Shown here piece by piece: positions 1-7,755 of a DNA stretch of 64,000 nt. The DNA is from Kocuria turfanensis. Its GTDB lineage: Bacteria > Actinomycetota > Actinomycetes > Actinomycetales > Micrococcaceae. The notes below the pieces were generated by a model. That model saw only the letters and a list, made by a program, of their open reading frames with translations. It was not told where the DNA came from and made no database searches. The stretch lies in NCBI RefSeq assembly GCF_001580365.1, contig NZ_CP014480.1, forward strand, positions 2,047,008 to 2,111,007, written 5' to 3'. The position numbers and the translations under genes are program-made. How positions within the stretch are numbered: the stretch's first letter is position 1; the number at the start of each line of letters is the position of its first letter.

Positions 1-232
1 CACGGTCCACGACCAGGACGTACACCAGGGCGATGGCCGGCATCGTGAGACAGGCGCTGAACACCCAGAACCCCAGTGCGGGATTCGCTGCGGTGACACC
101 GACCAGGACGGACAACCACCCGCCCGCCCCTGCGAGGATCACGCCGGCGGGAACGGCGATGGCCATCGCCGGGGTGCGACCGGTTCCGAACTTCGTACGC
201 CCCCATTTCGTGCGCGCTTGTGTGGTCGTCAT
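1..232 (-). CDS. Membrane protein, partial (continues beyond the window start)
   Basis: The 5' part of a minus-strand gene, about 77 codons, runs off the left edge. It starts at ATG 232 behind a GGGAGAGG ribosome site. After a basic N-terminus (MTTTQARTKWGRTK) come two hydrophobic stretches, around residues 23-43 and 53-75, so it is an integral membrane protein. I do not recognise the family. The imperfect palindrome just upstream suggests repression by a TetR-type regulator that may lie outside the window. Confidence 0.6.
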   Translation of the reverse strand, partial: MTTTQARTKWGRTKFGTGRTPAMAIAVPAGVILAGAGGWLSVLVGVTAANPALGFWVFSACLTMPAIALVYVLVVDR

Positions 233-547
233 GTCGCCTCTCCCTCAGCATGTACAGCTAACTTTACAAGTCGAGTTTCCTTTACACTGCGGGCGCCGTC
301 AAGAGAAGCGTCCAGCGCTTACGTGCGATCACCGATGGGGCCCCCCGCTATGCCCGACCTGCGGCGTGGCCCCTGCGGGCAACGCCTGTTAGCCGGGTCG
401 CATGCGAAGCCGGGCGCGTTTCCTGACTTTTGCCCCGTCGCTCAAGCACCTTTCACGTGGCCCTGAGATTGCACCGCCGACCTTGGAGCTCCGGGCGCCC
501 CACACGGGAACCCCTGGGGTGCTCGGGTGACAGCGGTTCGTCAGCCA
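233..547. other. Intergenic region without a gene
   Basis: About 315 bases separate the partial membrane-protein gene from the DUF302 terminator. Apart from the palindrome at 251-268 I see no convincing coding region: the short open frames here have no ribosome sites and no recognisable composition. Confidence 0.5.
251..268. promoter_or_regulatory. Imperfect palindromic operator candidate
   Basis: TGTACAGCTAACTTTACA matches its own reverse complement at 14 of 18 positions, with TGTA/TACA ends. It lies 19 bases upstream of the minus-strand ATG at 232. Size, symmetry and position fit a TetR-family operator. The cognate regulator is not visible here. Confidence 0.4.
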
Positions 548-580
548 CAGGGGCGCCCCGCCATTGGCGGGGCGCCCCTG
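548..580 (-). terminator. Strong hairpin downstream of DUF302 pseudogene
   Basis: A perfect 15-bp inverted repeat (548-562 with 566-580, three-base loop) lies 41 bases past the stop of the minus-strand DUF302 frame. There is no U-tract, as is common in high-GC actinobacteria. It probably ends the cstR-DUF302 transcript. Confidence 0.6.
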
Positions 581-620
581 CAGCCGGTCACCTTGCTCGG
601 TGGCCGCGATGGGAGAGTGT

Positions 621-1040
621 TCAGCCGGCCGAGCTGGCTTCGCCGAGAATGGTGAGGGCTGCGCGCAGTCGCGTGTCGGCGTCGTCGGCGACCTCACGCA
701 CCTGAGGGCTGCCGCTGAGCTGGACCATGGTCTGCGGGTCGATGGCCTCCACGGTGGTGTGGTCGTCATCGCCGCGGCGGACCACGACGTTGCAGGGCAG
801 CAGGGCGCCGAGCTGCGGTTCGCCGGGCAGGGCCTTGCTGGCCAGGTGCAGGTTGCAGGCGCCCAGGATCACGTAGTCGCCGACGGCGTGGCCGGCCTCT
901 TCGCCGAGCTTGGTGGTGAAGGTGGCCTTGACGTCGATCTAGGTGAGGATGCCGAAGCCCTGCTCGGCCAGGGCGGCGCGGGTGCGTTCCACGGTCTGGT
1001 CGTAGGGCAGGGCGACGGTGACGGTGTGGGTGCAGGTCAT
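621..1040 (-). pseudogene. DUF302 family protein, interrupted by an in-frame amber codon
   Basis: From ATG 1040 the frame reads MTCTHTVTVALPYDQTVERT..., then has TAG at 941-939 (codon 34), then continues in the same frame to the natural TGA at 623-621. The downstream part contains the DUF302 core (ILGACNLHLASKAL, followed by LGALLPCNVVVRR). One G-to-T change (GAG to TAG, giving ILT-stop-IDVKATF) explains the break. An 83-residue frame from ATG 872 is open but lacks the N-terminal strand. DUF302 proteins are small cytosolic proteins often found with sulfur or metal genes; their biochemical role is poorly known. The gene lies 84 bases behind cstR and probably shares its transcript. Confidence 0.75.
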
Positions 1041-1124
1041 GTGCTGCTCCTGTGATGCGTGGTCATCCAGTGGGCAACCAGGAGTCGCCGGCTCCCGACC
1101 GTCGGGCTGTCAGACTCTCCGGGC

Positions 1125-1382
1125 TCAGGCCAGAGAGAGGAACAGCTTCTCCAGGTCCTTCTTGTCCAGGGTCTCCTCCGGGTTGGTCAGGCACTGCTCC
1201 AGCCCGGAGGCGATGACCGCGAAGCCGGCCCGATCCAGGGCCTTGGACACCGCCGAGAGCTGGGTGACGACGTCCTTGCAGTCCCGGCCCTCCTCGAGCA
1301 TGCGCACCACCGCACCGAGCTGGCCTTGGGCGCGCTTGAGGCGGTTGATCACGGGGGTCAGTTCGGTGGTGTCCAGCTGCAT
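1125..1382 (-). CDS. cstR: CstR/CsoR-family (DUF156) repressor, persulfide-sensor type
   Basis: An 85-residue all-alpha repressor of the CsoR/RcnR family, starting at ATG 1382 beside a palindromic operator. The family fingerprint is visible: NRLKRAQGQLGAVVRMLEEG, Cys35, the QLSAVSKALDRAGF helix and Cys64. In copper-sensing CsoR the residue four before the second Cys is His; here it is Gly60. Keeping both cysteines but losing the His ligand is the hallmark of CstR, which senses persulfides by forming Cys-Cys di- or trisulfide links. The divergent rhodanese/TauE/thioredoxin operon supports this. It presumably represses itself and that operon through the sites at 1422-1437 and 1443-1458, and possibly the other similar sites in the window. 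Confidence 0.85.
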   Translation of the reverse strand: MQLDTTELTPVINRLKRAQGQLGAVVRMLEEGRDCKDVVTQLSAVSKALDRAGFAVIASGLEQCLTNPEETLDKKDLEKLFLSLA

Positions 1383-1421
1383 CGGGGTCTCCTGACGAGG
1401 TTTGGGGCTTGCCCCAATTCT

Positions 1422-1437
1422 ATACCCCCGGGGGTGT
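1422..1437. promoter_or_regulatory. CstR/CsoR-type operator 1 (cstR/rhodanese divergent promoter)
   Basis: ATACCCCCGGGGGTGT is a near-perfect G/C-tract palindrome of the CsoR/CstR type (ATACCC core, GGGTAT partner). It lies 40 bases upstream of the cstR start. Confidence 0.75.
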
Positions 1438-1442
1438 CTTGC

Positions 1443-1458
1443 ATACCCTGGGGGGTAT
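1443..1458. promoter_or_regulatory. CstR/CsoR-type operator 2 (cstR/rhodanese divergent promoter)
   Basis: ATACCCTGGGGGGTAT is a second site whose centre is 21 bases (two helical turns) from the first. The pair sits between the divergent starts at 1382 and 1513, so one regulator can control both directions. Confidence 0.75.
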
Positions 1459-1512
1459 CGGTAATACTGGGTGCACACCCCCGTTCCCGTGAGCTTTCCC
1501 GAGAGGATCCCC

Positions 1513-2106
1513 ATGACTTCCGCTAACACCACCGTGACCACCCTCGAGCCTGAGACCCTGCGCCAGTGGATGGCCCAGCACGAGGACCTGGTGATCATCG
1601 ACGTTCGCTCCGCAGCGGAGTTCGAGTCCCTGCACATCCGCGGGTCCTACAACGTGCCCCTGCCCCTGCTCTCCGAGCACACCGCCGATCTGGCCGCACG
1701 CCTGGGTGAGCGGGTCGTGCTGGTCTGCCAGTCGGGGGTCCGTGCCGAGCAGGCCCGCCAGAAGCTGTCCACCGCCGGGGTCGACACCGCCTACGTGCTC
1801 ACCGGCGGCGCCCCCGGCTTCGCCAACGCCGGCGGCGACGTCGTGCGCGGGGCTCAGCGCTGGGACCTGGAGCGCCAGGTGCGCATGGCCGCCGGCTCCC
1901 TGGTGCTCACCGGGCTGGTGGGCGGCCGGTTCGTGTCCCCCAAGGTGCGCGCTCTGGCCGGGATCGTCGGCACCGGGCTGGCCTTCTCGGCCGCCTCCAA
2001 TACCTGTGCGATGGGCAAGGCCCTGGCGGCCATGCCCTGGAACAAGACCGCGCAGGAGCCCACGGCCACCACGGCCATCCAGCAGATCCCGGCCGCCGGC
2101 GCCTGA
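1513..2106 (+). CDS. Rhodanese domain protein with C-terminal DUF2892 membrane domain
   Basis: A 197-residue protein; ATG 1513 is preceded by GAGAGG, so it is preferred over the upstream in-frame ATG 1471. The N-terminal half is a single rhodanese domain with the active-site loop CQSGVR, whose cysteine would carry a persulfide. The C-terminal half has two hydrophobic stretches (AGSLVLTGLVGGRF and the VRALAGIVGTGLAFSAAS segment) matching the DUF2892 domain of YgaP-like inner-membrane rhodaneses. It is the first gene of a co-directional run (rhodanese, rhodanese, TauE, thioredoxin, MBL-rhodanese) under the CstR-type operators. It probably moves sulfane sulfur to acceptors at the membrane. Confidence 0.85.
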   Translation: MTSANTTVTTLEPETLRQWMAQHEDLVIIDVRSAAEFESLHIRGSYNVPLPLLSEHTADLAARLGERVVLVCQSGVRAEQARQKLSTAGVDTAYVLTGGAPGFANAGGDVVRGAQRWDLERQVRMAAGSLVLTGLVGGRFVSPKVRALAGIVGTGLAFSAASNTCAMGKALAAMPWNKTAQEPTATTAIQQIPAAGA

Positions 2107-2120
2107 GCCCCACCAGGCCT

Positions 2121-2168
2121 GCCCGGGGCGGACCGAGGACCGCGTCGGCCCCTCGGTCCGCCCCGGGC
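2121..2168 (+). terminator. 18-bp perfect hairpin inside the rhodanese operon
   Basis: Bases 2121-2138 and 2151-2168 form a perfect 18-bp GC stem with a 12-base loop, 14 bases after the first rhodanese stop and 42 bases before the second rhodanese start. It may be an intercistronic terminator or attenuator, or an mRNA-stabilising stem that sets unequal gene expression. Confidence 0.55.
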
Positions 2169-2210
2169 ACCCCATCGTCGTCCACCATCGAGCCATTCCC
2201 AGGAGCAGTC

Positions 2211-2507
2211 ATGTCAGAGATCACCATCACCGACGCCGAGGCCCGCCGTGCCCAGGACCAGGTCCTCGACGTCCGGGAGGACTTCGAGGTCGCCGAGGGC
2301 ATGATCCCCGGCGCCGTCCACATCCCCATGGGCCAATTGAACGCCCGCCTGGCCGAGCTCGAGAAGGCCCGCCCGGTGATCGTGGTCTGCCGCAGCGGCA
2401 ACCGCAGCGCCCGGGTGGCCGACGCACTCAACAACGTCGGCTACACCGCCGACACCATGGCCGGGGGCATGATCGCCTGGCAGCGCGCCGGCCTGCCCAC
2501 CGTCTGA
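2211..2507 (+). CDS. Small single-domain rhodanese
   Basis: A 98-residue cytosolic rhodanese-like domain, start ATG 2211 with AGGAG upstream. The active-site loop is CRSGNRS, with the preceding VIVV strand and a GGMIAWQ motif near the C-terminus; the length is normal for a stand-alone domain (GlpE/PspE-like). It likely acts as a sulfur carrier or thiosulfate/persulfide transferase with the neighbouring rhodanese and thioredoxin. Confidence 0.85.
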   Translation: MSEITITDAEARRAQDQVLDVREDFEVAEGMIPGAVHIPMGQLNARLAELEKARPVIVVCRSGNRSARVADALNNVGYTADTMAGGMIAWQRAGLPTV

Positions 2508-2542
2508 CCCCCCCGGTTTCGCCAGGACAAGGACACTTCCTC

Positions 2543-3406
2543 ATGACCGTCACCCTCGTACTGACCCTCCTGCTGTCGGTGCTGATCGGGCTCTCGCTCG
2601 GCCTGCTCGGCGGCGGCGGGTCCATCCTCACCGTCCCGATCCTCACCTACGTCGCCGGGCTGGACCCCAAGGAGGCCATCGCGGCCTCCCTGTTCGTCGT
2701 CGGGGTGACCTCCGCCGTCAGCGCCGTCAACCACGCCCGCAACGGGCGCGTGAAGTGGCGCACCGGCCTCGTCTTCGGCGCGGCCGGCATGGCCGGGGCC
2801 TTCCTGGGCGGGCTGGCCGGCGGCTACATCCCCGGCACCGTGCTGATGGTCGCCTTCGCACTGATGATGGTCGCCACCTCCCTGGCCATGATCCGCGGCC
2901 GCAGGAACAGCACCGCAGCACCCCACGACGGCGAGCTGCCCGTCGGCAAGGTCGTCGCCGAAGGCCTGGTCGTGGGTCTCGTCACCGGCCTGGTGGGCGC
3001 CGGCGGCGGCTTCCTCGTCGTCCCGGCCCTGGCCCTGCTGGGCGGGCTGTCCATGCCCGTGGCCGTGGGCACCTCCCTGGTGGTCATCGCCATGAAGTCC
3101 TTCGCCGGCCTCGCCGGCTACCTCACCACCGTCTCCCTGGACTGGGCCCTGGTGGGCGCGGTGACCGTCGCCGCAGTCGCCGGCTCATTCGCCGGGGCGC
3201 GACTGGCCGGGCGCATCCCCGAGGCCGCCCTGCGCAAGGGCTTCGGCATCTTCGTCCTGGTCATGGGTGTCTTCGTCCTGGTCCAGGAGCTGCCCGGCGC
3301 GGCCGGGACCGCCGTCGGGATCACCGCCGCGGCCGCGGGCGCTGCCGCCGCCGTCTGCTGGTTCGTGGTCCCGAGGTGCCCGCTGCGCACGCCCCTCACC
3401 GCCTGA
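2543..3406 (+). CDS. Sulfite exporter TauE/SafE family permease
   Basis: A 287-residue polytopic membrane protein. ATG 2543 was chosen because the hydrophobic N-terminus begins there and the long upstream extension in the same frame lies over the second rhodanese gene. The two TauE/SafE halves are visible, each with a Gly-rich motif: GLLGGGGSILTVPIL near residue 20 and GLVGAGGGFLVVPAL near residue 150. About eight hydrophobic segments are present. Family members export sulfite or related organosulfur anions. In this operon it would remove sulfite or thiosulfate produced by persulfide oxidation. It is 35 bases behind the rhodanese gene and is followed by thioredoxin. Confidence 0.85.
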   Translation: MTVTLVLTLLLSVLIGLSLGLLGGGGSILTVPILTYVAGLDPKEAIAASLFVVGVTSAVSAVNHARNGRVKWRTGLVFGAAGMAGAFLGGLAGGYIPGTVLMVAFALMMVATSLAMIRGRRNSTAAPHDGELPVGKVVAEGLVVGLVTGLVGAGGGFLVVPALALLGGLSMPVAVGTSLVVIAMKSFAGLAGYLTTVSLDWALVGAVTVAAVAGSFAGARLAGRIPEAALRKGFGIFVLVMGVFVLVQELPGAAGTAVGITAAAAGAAAAVCWFVVPRCPLRTPLTA

Positions 3407-3458
3407 GCGCCCCTCCTCCCCGCACACCCGCACACCCGCACACCGACAGGAGCTCCCC

Positions 3459-3833
3459 ATGGCCACCATCGACACCACCGAAGCCGACTTCGCCCCCACC
3501 ATCGAGTCCAACGACATCGTCCTCGTGGACTTCTGGGCGTCCTGGTGCGGCCCCTGCCGCATGTTCGCCCCGACCTACGAGGCCGCCTCCGCCAAGCACC
3601 CGGACGTCGTCTTCGCCAAGGTCGACACCGAGGCCGAGCAGCGGCTCGCCGCCGCCGCCGGCATCAGCTCCATCCCCACCCTGATGGCCTTCCGCGAGGG
3701 CGTGCTCGTGTTCTCCCAGCCCGGCGCCCTGCCCGCCGCCGGGCTCGAGCAGGTCATCACCGCGGTCAAGGGTCTCGACATGGCCGAGGTCCACGCCGAG
3801 CTCGCCCGACAGCAGGCCGAGCAGCCGGCCTGA
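3459..3833 (+). CDS. Thioredoxin family protein
   Basis: A 124-residue thioredoxin fold protein, ATG 3459 with ACAGGAG upstream. The redox motif WCGPC sits near residues 30-34 after the VDFWASW strand, and the cis-proline motif SIPTL lies near residue 72. The C-terminus carries an extra charged tail (HAELARQQAEQPA). It probably reduces protein persulfides or disulfides made by the rhodaneses. The 5' region contains a short tandem CGCACACC repeat (3421-3445) between tauE and this gene. Confidence 0.9.
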   Translation: MATIDTTEADFAPTIESNDIVLVDFWASWCGPCRMFAPTYEAASAKHPDVVFAKVDTEAEQRLAAAAGISSIPTLMAFREGVLVFSQPGALPAAGLEQVITAVKGLDMAEVHAELARQQAEQPA

Positions 3834-3850
3834 CCCCACCTTGAACCCAC

Positions 3851-3866
3851 ATACCCCTGGGGGTAT
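3851..3866. promoter_or_regulatory. CstR/CsoR-type operator before MBL-rhodanese 1
   Basis: ATACCCCTGGGGGTAT lies between thioredoxin (stop 3833) and the metallo-beta-lactamase fusion gene (start 3925). It suggests that this gene has its own regulated promoter as well as possible read-through. Confidence 0.75.
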
Positions 3867-3924
3867 GTTGGGGGCGGGGTCACCCCCGTCCCCTCGTTCC
3901 ACCACCCGCTACAGGAGGAGAACC

Positions 3925-5277
3925 ATGGACGTCACCGTCATCGACACCCCCCAGCTCGGGGACCGCAGCTACCTCGTGCACGACGGGCAGACCGCCCTGG
4001 TCATCGACGCCCAGCGCGACATCGACCGGGTCGAGGCCCTGCTCGCCCAGACCGGGATGAGCCTCACCCATGTGGCCGAGACCCACATCCACAACGACTA
4101 CATCACCGGCGGACTCGTCCTGGCCCGCAAGTACGGGGCCGCCTATCTGGTGAACGCCGCCGACGACGTCTCCTTCGAGCGCACCCCGATCGCCGACGGC
4201 GAGACCGTGCGGGTCGGGGAGCTCACCGTGAAGGCCGTGGCCACCCCCGGCCACACCCACCACCACCTCTCCTTCGTGGTGGAGCACGGTGACGAGCAGG
4301 CCGTGTTCTCCGGCGGCAGCGTCCTCTACGGCTCCGTGGGCCGCACCGACCTGCTGGGCCCCGAGCACACCGAGGGCCTGACCCACGACCAGTACGCCTC
4401 CGCCCGCCGCCTGGCGCAGGAGGCCGAGGAGAAGGCCGCCCTGTACCCCACCCACGGCTTCGGCTCCTTCTGCTCCTCCGGCCCCGCCACCGGCGCGGAC
4501 GGGTCCACCCTGGGTGAGCAGTTCGAGACCAACCACGTCTACACCGACCCGGACGAGGAACACTTCGTCTCCGAGCTGATCGCCAACCTCACGGCCTACC
4601 CCAACTACTACGTGCACATGGGCCCGGCCAACGCCGCCGGCCCCACCGAGCCCAACCTCGAGGTGCCCGACTCCCTGGACCCCGCCGAGCTCCGCTCCCG
4701 CCTGGAGGACGGGGAGTGGGTGGTGGACCTGCGCCACCGGGTGGCCTACTCCGCCGAGCACCTCAAGGGCACGATCAGCTTCGAGTACGGCGACGGCTCC
4801 AGCTTCACCACCTTCCTGGGCTGGATCTTCCCCTACGACCGGCAGCTGACCCTCGTCGGGTCGCGTGCGGACGTCGAGAACGCGATCCGGGACCTGTCGA
4901 GGATCGGCATCGACTCCCCCGACGCCGCCCTGGGCGAGGACCCGGAGAAGCTCGCCCCCGGGGCGACCGTGTCCTCCTACCCCCGGGTGGGCTGGGCCGA
5001 GGTGCTCGCCGACCGTCCGACCGAGGAGACCATCCTGGACGTGCGCCGGGCCGAGGAGTACGAGGACTCCCACATCAACGGTGCGGTCAACATCCCGCTG
5101 CACGAGCTGCTGCCCCGCATGGACGAGGTGCCCGCGGGGAAGCTGTGGGTGCACTGCGGCTCCGGGTACCGCTCCGGGGTGGCCGCCTCCCTGCTGGAGC
5201 GCGCCGGCAAGGACCCGGTGCACATCGACGCGATGTTCGCCGAGGCCGCCGACGCCGGCCTGCCCATGGACGGCTGA
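3925..5277 (+). CDS. MBL-fold/rhodanese fusion, persulfide dioxygenase (CstB-like)
   Basis: A 450-residue protein, ATG 3925 behind AGGAGGAG. Residues 1-230 are an MBL domain of the ETHE1/persulfide-dioxygenase type: His54-x-His56-x-Asp58 in THIHND, then PGHTHHH, GGSVLYGSVGRTDL and YPTHGFGS. Two rhodanese-like modules follow. The first (about 250-350) lacks a catalytic Cys; the second (about 370-450) has CGSGYRSG. This MBL + inactive rhodanese + active rhodanese order and length match CstB-type enzymes, which oxidise low-molecular-weight persulfides to thiosulfate or sulfite with a mononuclear iron. The upstream CstR-type operator supports the assignment. Confidence 0.87.
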   Translation: MDVTVIDTPQLGDRSYLVHDGQTALVIDAQRDIDRVEALLAQTGMSLTHVAETHIHNDYITGGLVLARKYGAAYLVNAADDVSFERTPIADGETVRVGELTVKAVATPGHTHHHLSFVVEHGDEQAVFSGGSVLYGSVGRTDLLGPEHTEGLTHDQYASARRLAQEAEEKAALYPTHGFGSFCSSGPATGADGSTLGEQFETNHVYTDPDEEHFVSELIANLTAYPNYYVHMGPANAAGPTEPNLEVPDSLDPAELRSRLEDGEWVVDLRHRVAYSAEHLKGTISFEYGDGSSFTTFLGWIFPYDRQLTLVGSRADVENAIRDLSRIGIDSPDAALGEDPEKLAPGATVSSYPRVGWAEVLADRPTEETILDVRRAEEYEDSHINGAVNIPLHELLPRMDEVPAGKLWVHCGSGYRSGVAASLLERAGKDPVHIDAMFAEAADAGLPMDG

Positions 5278-5314
5278 GCGCCCCGACCATCATCGTGCAC
5301 CCGTGACAGGCCTC

Positions 5315-5343
5315 GGGGCGGGCAGGAATCCCCTGCCCGCCCC
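5315..5343 (+). terminator. Hairpin after MBL-rhodanese 1
   Basis: GGGGCGGGCAGG (5315-5326) pairs with 5332-5343, leaving a short loop, 38 bases after the stop at 5277. It probably ends the sulfur operon before the nickel/cobalt transporter gene. Confidence 0.55.
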
Positions 5344-5398
5344 CGTGGCTTGTTCGATCCTTCTGTTCGCGCACCCGGTACCCAGGAAAGGCCCCCGC

Positions 5399-6466
5399 AT
5401 GGAAACCCGCACCGTAGAACCCCGCGCCCGGGAGCAGGTCCGCAGCCTCACCGGCATGGGGGCCACCGTCGTCGGTCTGCACGTGGCCGGGTGGGGTGCC
5501 TTGTTCGCCTGGTTGCTGCCGGCCCAGGCCGCTGCCGGGGCGAACTCCGGGGTGTTGCTCGGGTTGGCCGTGGGCGCCTACGCCCTGGGGGTACGCCACG
5601 CCTTTGACGCCGACCACATCGCGGCCATCGACAACGCCACCCGCCAGTTCCTCACCCGCGGGCGCACCACCGTGACCACCGGGTTCTGGTTCGCCCTGGG
5701 ACACTCCTCGGTGGTGGTGGCCTCCGTGGCCCTGCTGGCCCTGGGCGTGGACAGTTTCACCGCGGGCCTGGCCGATGAGGACTCCACGCTGCGCCAGGCC
5801 GCCGGGATCTGGGGTGGGACCGTCTCGGGGCTGTTCCTGCTCACCGCCGGGGCACTGAACCTCCCGGCCCTGCGGTCCCTGCACCGGCTGCGCCGGACCA
5901 TCGGCGAGGGCCCGGTCGACGAGCACGCATTCCACACGCACCTGAACCGGCGCGGAGTGCTGCACCGGGTGCTGCACCCACTCACCCGCACGGTGGATCG
6001 GCCGGTGAAGATGTACCCGGTCGGCTTCCTGTTCGGGCTGGGCCTGGACACCGCGGCCTCCATCAGCCTGTTCGTCCTCGCCGGGACCCTGGCCCCGTCC
6101 CTGCCCTGGTACGCCGCGATGGTGCTGCCGGTGCTGTTCACCGCGGGCATGACCGCCTTCGACAGCGCCGACGGGGTGATGATGGCCCGGATCTACAGCC
6201 GGGCCACCGGTAACGCCCGGCGCAGCCTCGACTACAACATCGTCGTCACCGGCGTGTCCGTGTTCATCGCCTTCCTCATCGGCGGGACGGGTTTGCTCTC
6301 CGTGGTCGCCGAGCTGACCCAGCCCACCGGCGGAGTCCTGGCCGGAATCGGGGCCGTGGACCTGAACTTCCTGGGGCTGGCTCTGATCGCCTTCTTCGCC
6401 CTGGCCTGGGCGGCCACCGCCGCGACACGCCGGGCCGCCCCCGCCACCACCGGGCCCCGGCCATGA
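5399..6466 (+). CDS. NiCoT family nickel/cobalt transporter
   Basis: A 355-residue membrane protein, ATG 5399 preceded by AGGAAAGG. The NiCoT signature RHAFDADHIAAIDN lies near residues 65-78, with the second and third family motifs LGHSS and GLDTA further along; there are about eight hydrophobic segments. A His-containing loop (DEHAFHTHLNRRG) separates the halves. NiCoT permeases take up Ni2+ or Co2+ using the proton motive force. No urease, hydrogenase or cobalamin gene is nearby, so the client enzyme is unknown. The stop overlaps the start of the MFS gene (ATGA), so the two are translationally coupled. Confidence 0.88.
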   Translation: METRTVEPRAREQVRSLTGMGATVVGLHVAGWGALFAWLLPAQAAAGANSGVLLGLAVGAYALGVRHAFDADHIAAIDNATRQFLTRGRTTVTTGFWFALGHSSVVVASVALLALGVDSFTAGLADEDSTLRQAAGIWGGTVSGLFLLTAGALNLPALRSLHRLRRTIGEGPVDEHAFHTHLNRRGVLHRVLHPLTRTVDRPVKMYPVGFLFGLGLDTAASISLFVLAGTLAPSLPWYAAMVLPVLFTAGMTAFDSADGVMMARIYSRATGNARRSLDYNIVVTGVSVFIAFLIGGTGLLSVVAELTQPTGGVLAGIGAVDLNFLGLALIAFFALAWAATAATRRAAPATTGPRP

Positions 6467-7731
6467 CCCGCCCGGCCCTCGACCGCCCGGCCCGGGCCAC
6501 CGTGCTGGGGCTGCGGCAGAACCTGGCCCAGTTCACCCTGCTGGTGGTCGTCAACGCCCTGGTCGGGGGAACCCTGGGCCAAGAACGGACCGTGCTGCCA
6601 CTGCTGGCCACCGAGGAGTTCGGGCTCGATCTCTACACCAGCTCGCTGACCTACATCCTGGCCTTCGGGGTGGCCAAGGCCGCCACCAACTACCTCGCCG
6701 GCACCCTCGCCGACCGCTACGGGCGCAAACCCGTGCTGGTGGCCGGATGGCTGATCGCCCTACCGGTGCCGCTGCTGCTGATCTACGGGCCCTCCTGGGG
6801 GTGGATCGTGGCCGCCAACCTCGTCCTGGGCATCAGCCAGGGCCTGACCTGGTCCACGACCGTGGTGATGAAGATGGACCTGGTCGGCCCGCACCGGCGC
6901 GGGGCGGCGATGGGCCTCAATGAGGCCGCCGGCTACCTCGGGGTCGCCGCCACGGCCATGGCCACCGGATACCTGGCCGCCCACTACGGGCTGCGCCCGG
7001 CCCCGTTCCTGCTCGGTGCCGCCTACATCGCCCTCGGGCTGGGGCTGTCGGTCCTCGCCGTGCGCGAGACCCGCGATCACGCCCACCTGGAGGCCACCGG
7101 CCACGTCACCACCCACACTCACGCCCACGGGTCCCTGAGCAACCGGCAGGTCTTCGCCCTGACCAGCTTCCGCGACCGGTCACTGTCGGCCGTCAGTCAG
7201 GCCGGGATGGTCAACAACCTCAACGACGGGCTGGCCTGGGGGCTGTTCCCGGTCCTGTTCGCCGCCGCCGGGCTCTCCCTGGGCCAGATCGGGATCCTTG
7301 CTGCGGCCTACCCGGCCGTGTGGGGCGCCTTGCAGCTGGCCACCGGTGCGTTGTCGGATCGGTGGGGGCGCAAGGGCTTCATCGTGGCCGGGATGCTTAC
7401 CCAGGCCGCGGCCCTAGGCCTGATCGCGGCCGGTTCCACATTCGAGATGTGGCTGGTGGCGGTGGTGCTGCTCGGGGCCGGGACCGCGATGGTCTACCCC
7501 ACCCTGCTGGCCGCCATCGGCGATGTCGCCCATCCCACCTGGCGGGCCCGGTCGGTGGGCATCTACCGGCTGTGGCGCGACGGCGGCTTCGCTGTCGGCG
7601 CGGTGGTCTCCGGGGTGGTCGCCGACGCCTTCGGCATCCCCGCGGCCGTGGCCGTCGTCGCCGCCCTGACAGCCGCTTCCGGGGGCGTGGTCGCCGTGCG
7701 GATGCGCGGGCGCGACCACACCGGCGCCTGA
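6463..7731 (+). CDS. MFS transporter
   Basis: A 422-residue major facilitator protein overlapping the NiCoT gene by four bases. Twelve hydrophobic segments are apparent, with MFS loop motifs DRYGRKPVLV near residue 83 and DRWGRKGFIV after the central loop. The central loop is His-rich (HAHLEATGHVTTHTHAHG), which together with the coupling to NiCoT hints at a metal substrate or metal regulation; that is inference. It is followed 24 bases later by the DsrE-like gene. Confidence 0.8.
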   Translation: MTRPALDRPARATVLGLRQNLAQFTLLVVVNALVGGTLGQERTVLPLLATEEFGLDLYTSSLTYILAFGVAKAATNYLAGTLADRYGRKPVLVAGWLIALPVPLLLIYGPSWGWIVAANLVLGISQGLTWSTTVVMKMDLVGPHRRGAAMGLNEAAGYLGVAATAMATGYLAAHYGLRPAPFLLGAAYIALGLGLSVLAVRETRDHAHLEATGHVTTHTHAHGSLSNRQVFALTSFRDRSLSAVSQAGMVNNLNDGLAWGLFPVLFAAAGLSLGQIGILAAAYPAVWGALQLATGALSDRWGRKGFIVAGMLTQAAALGLIAAGSTFEMWLVAVVLLGAGTAMVYPTLLAAIGDVAHPTWRARSVGIYRLWRDGGFAVGAVVSGVVADAFGIPAAVAVVAALTAASGGVVAVRMRGRDHTGA

Positions 7732-7755
7732 GGCCCCGCCAGTGGCCGCAACACC

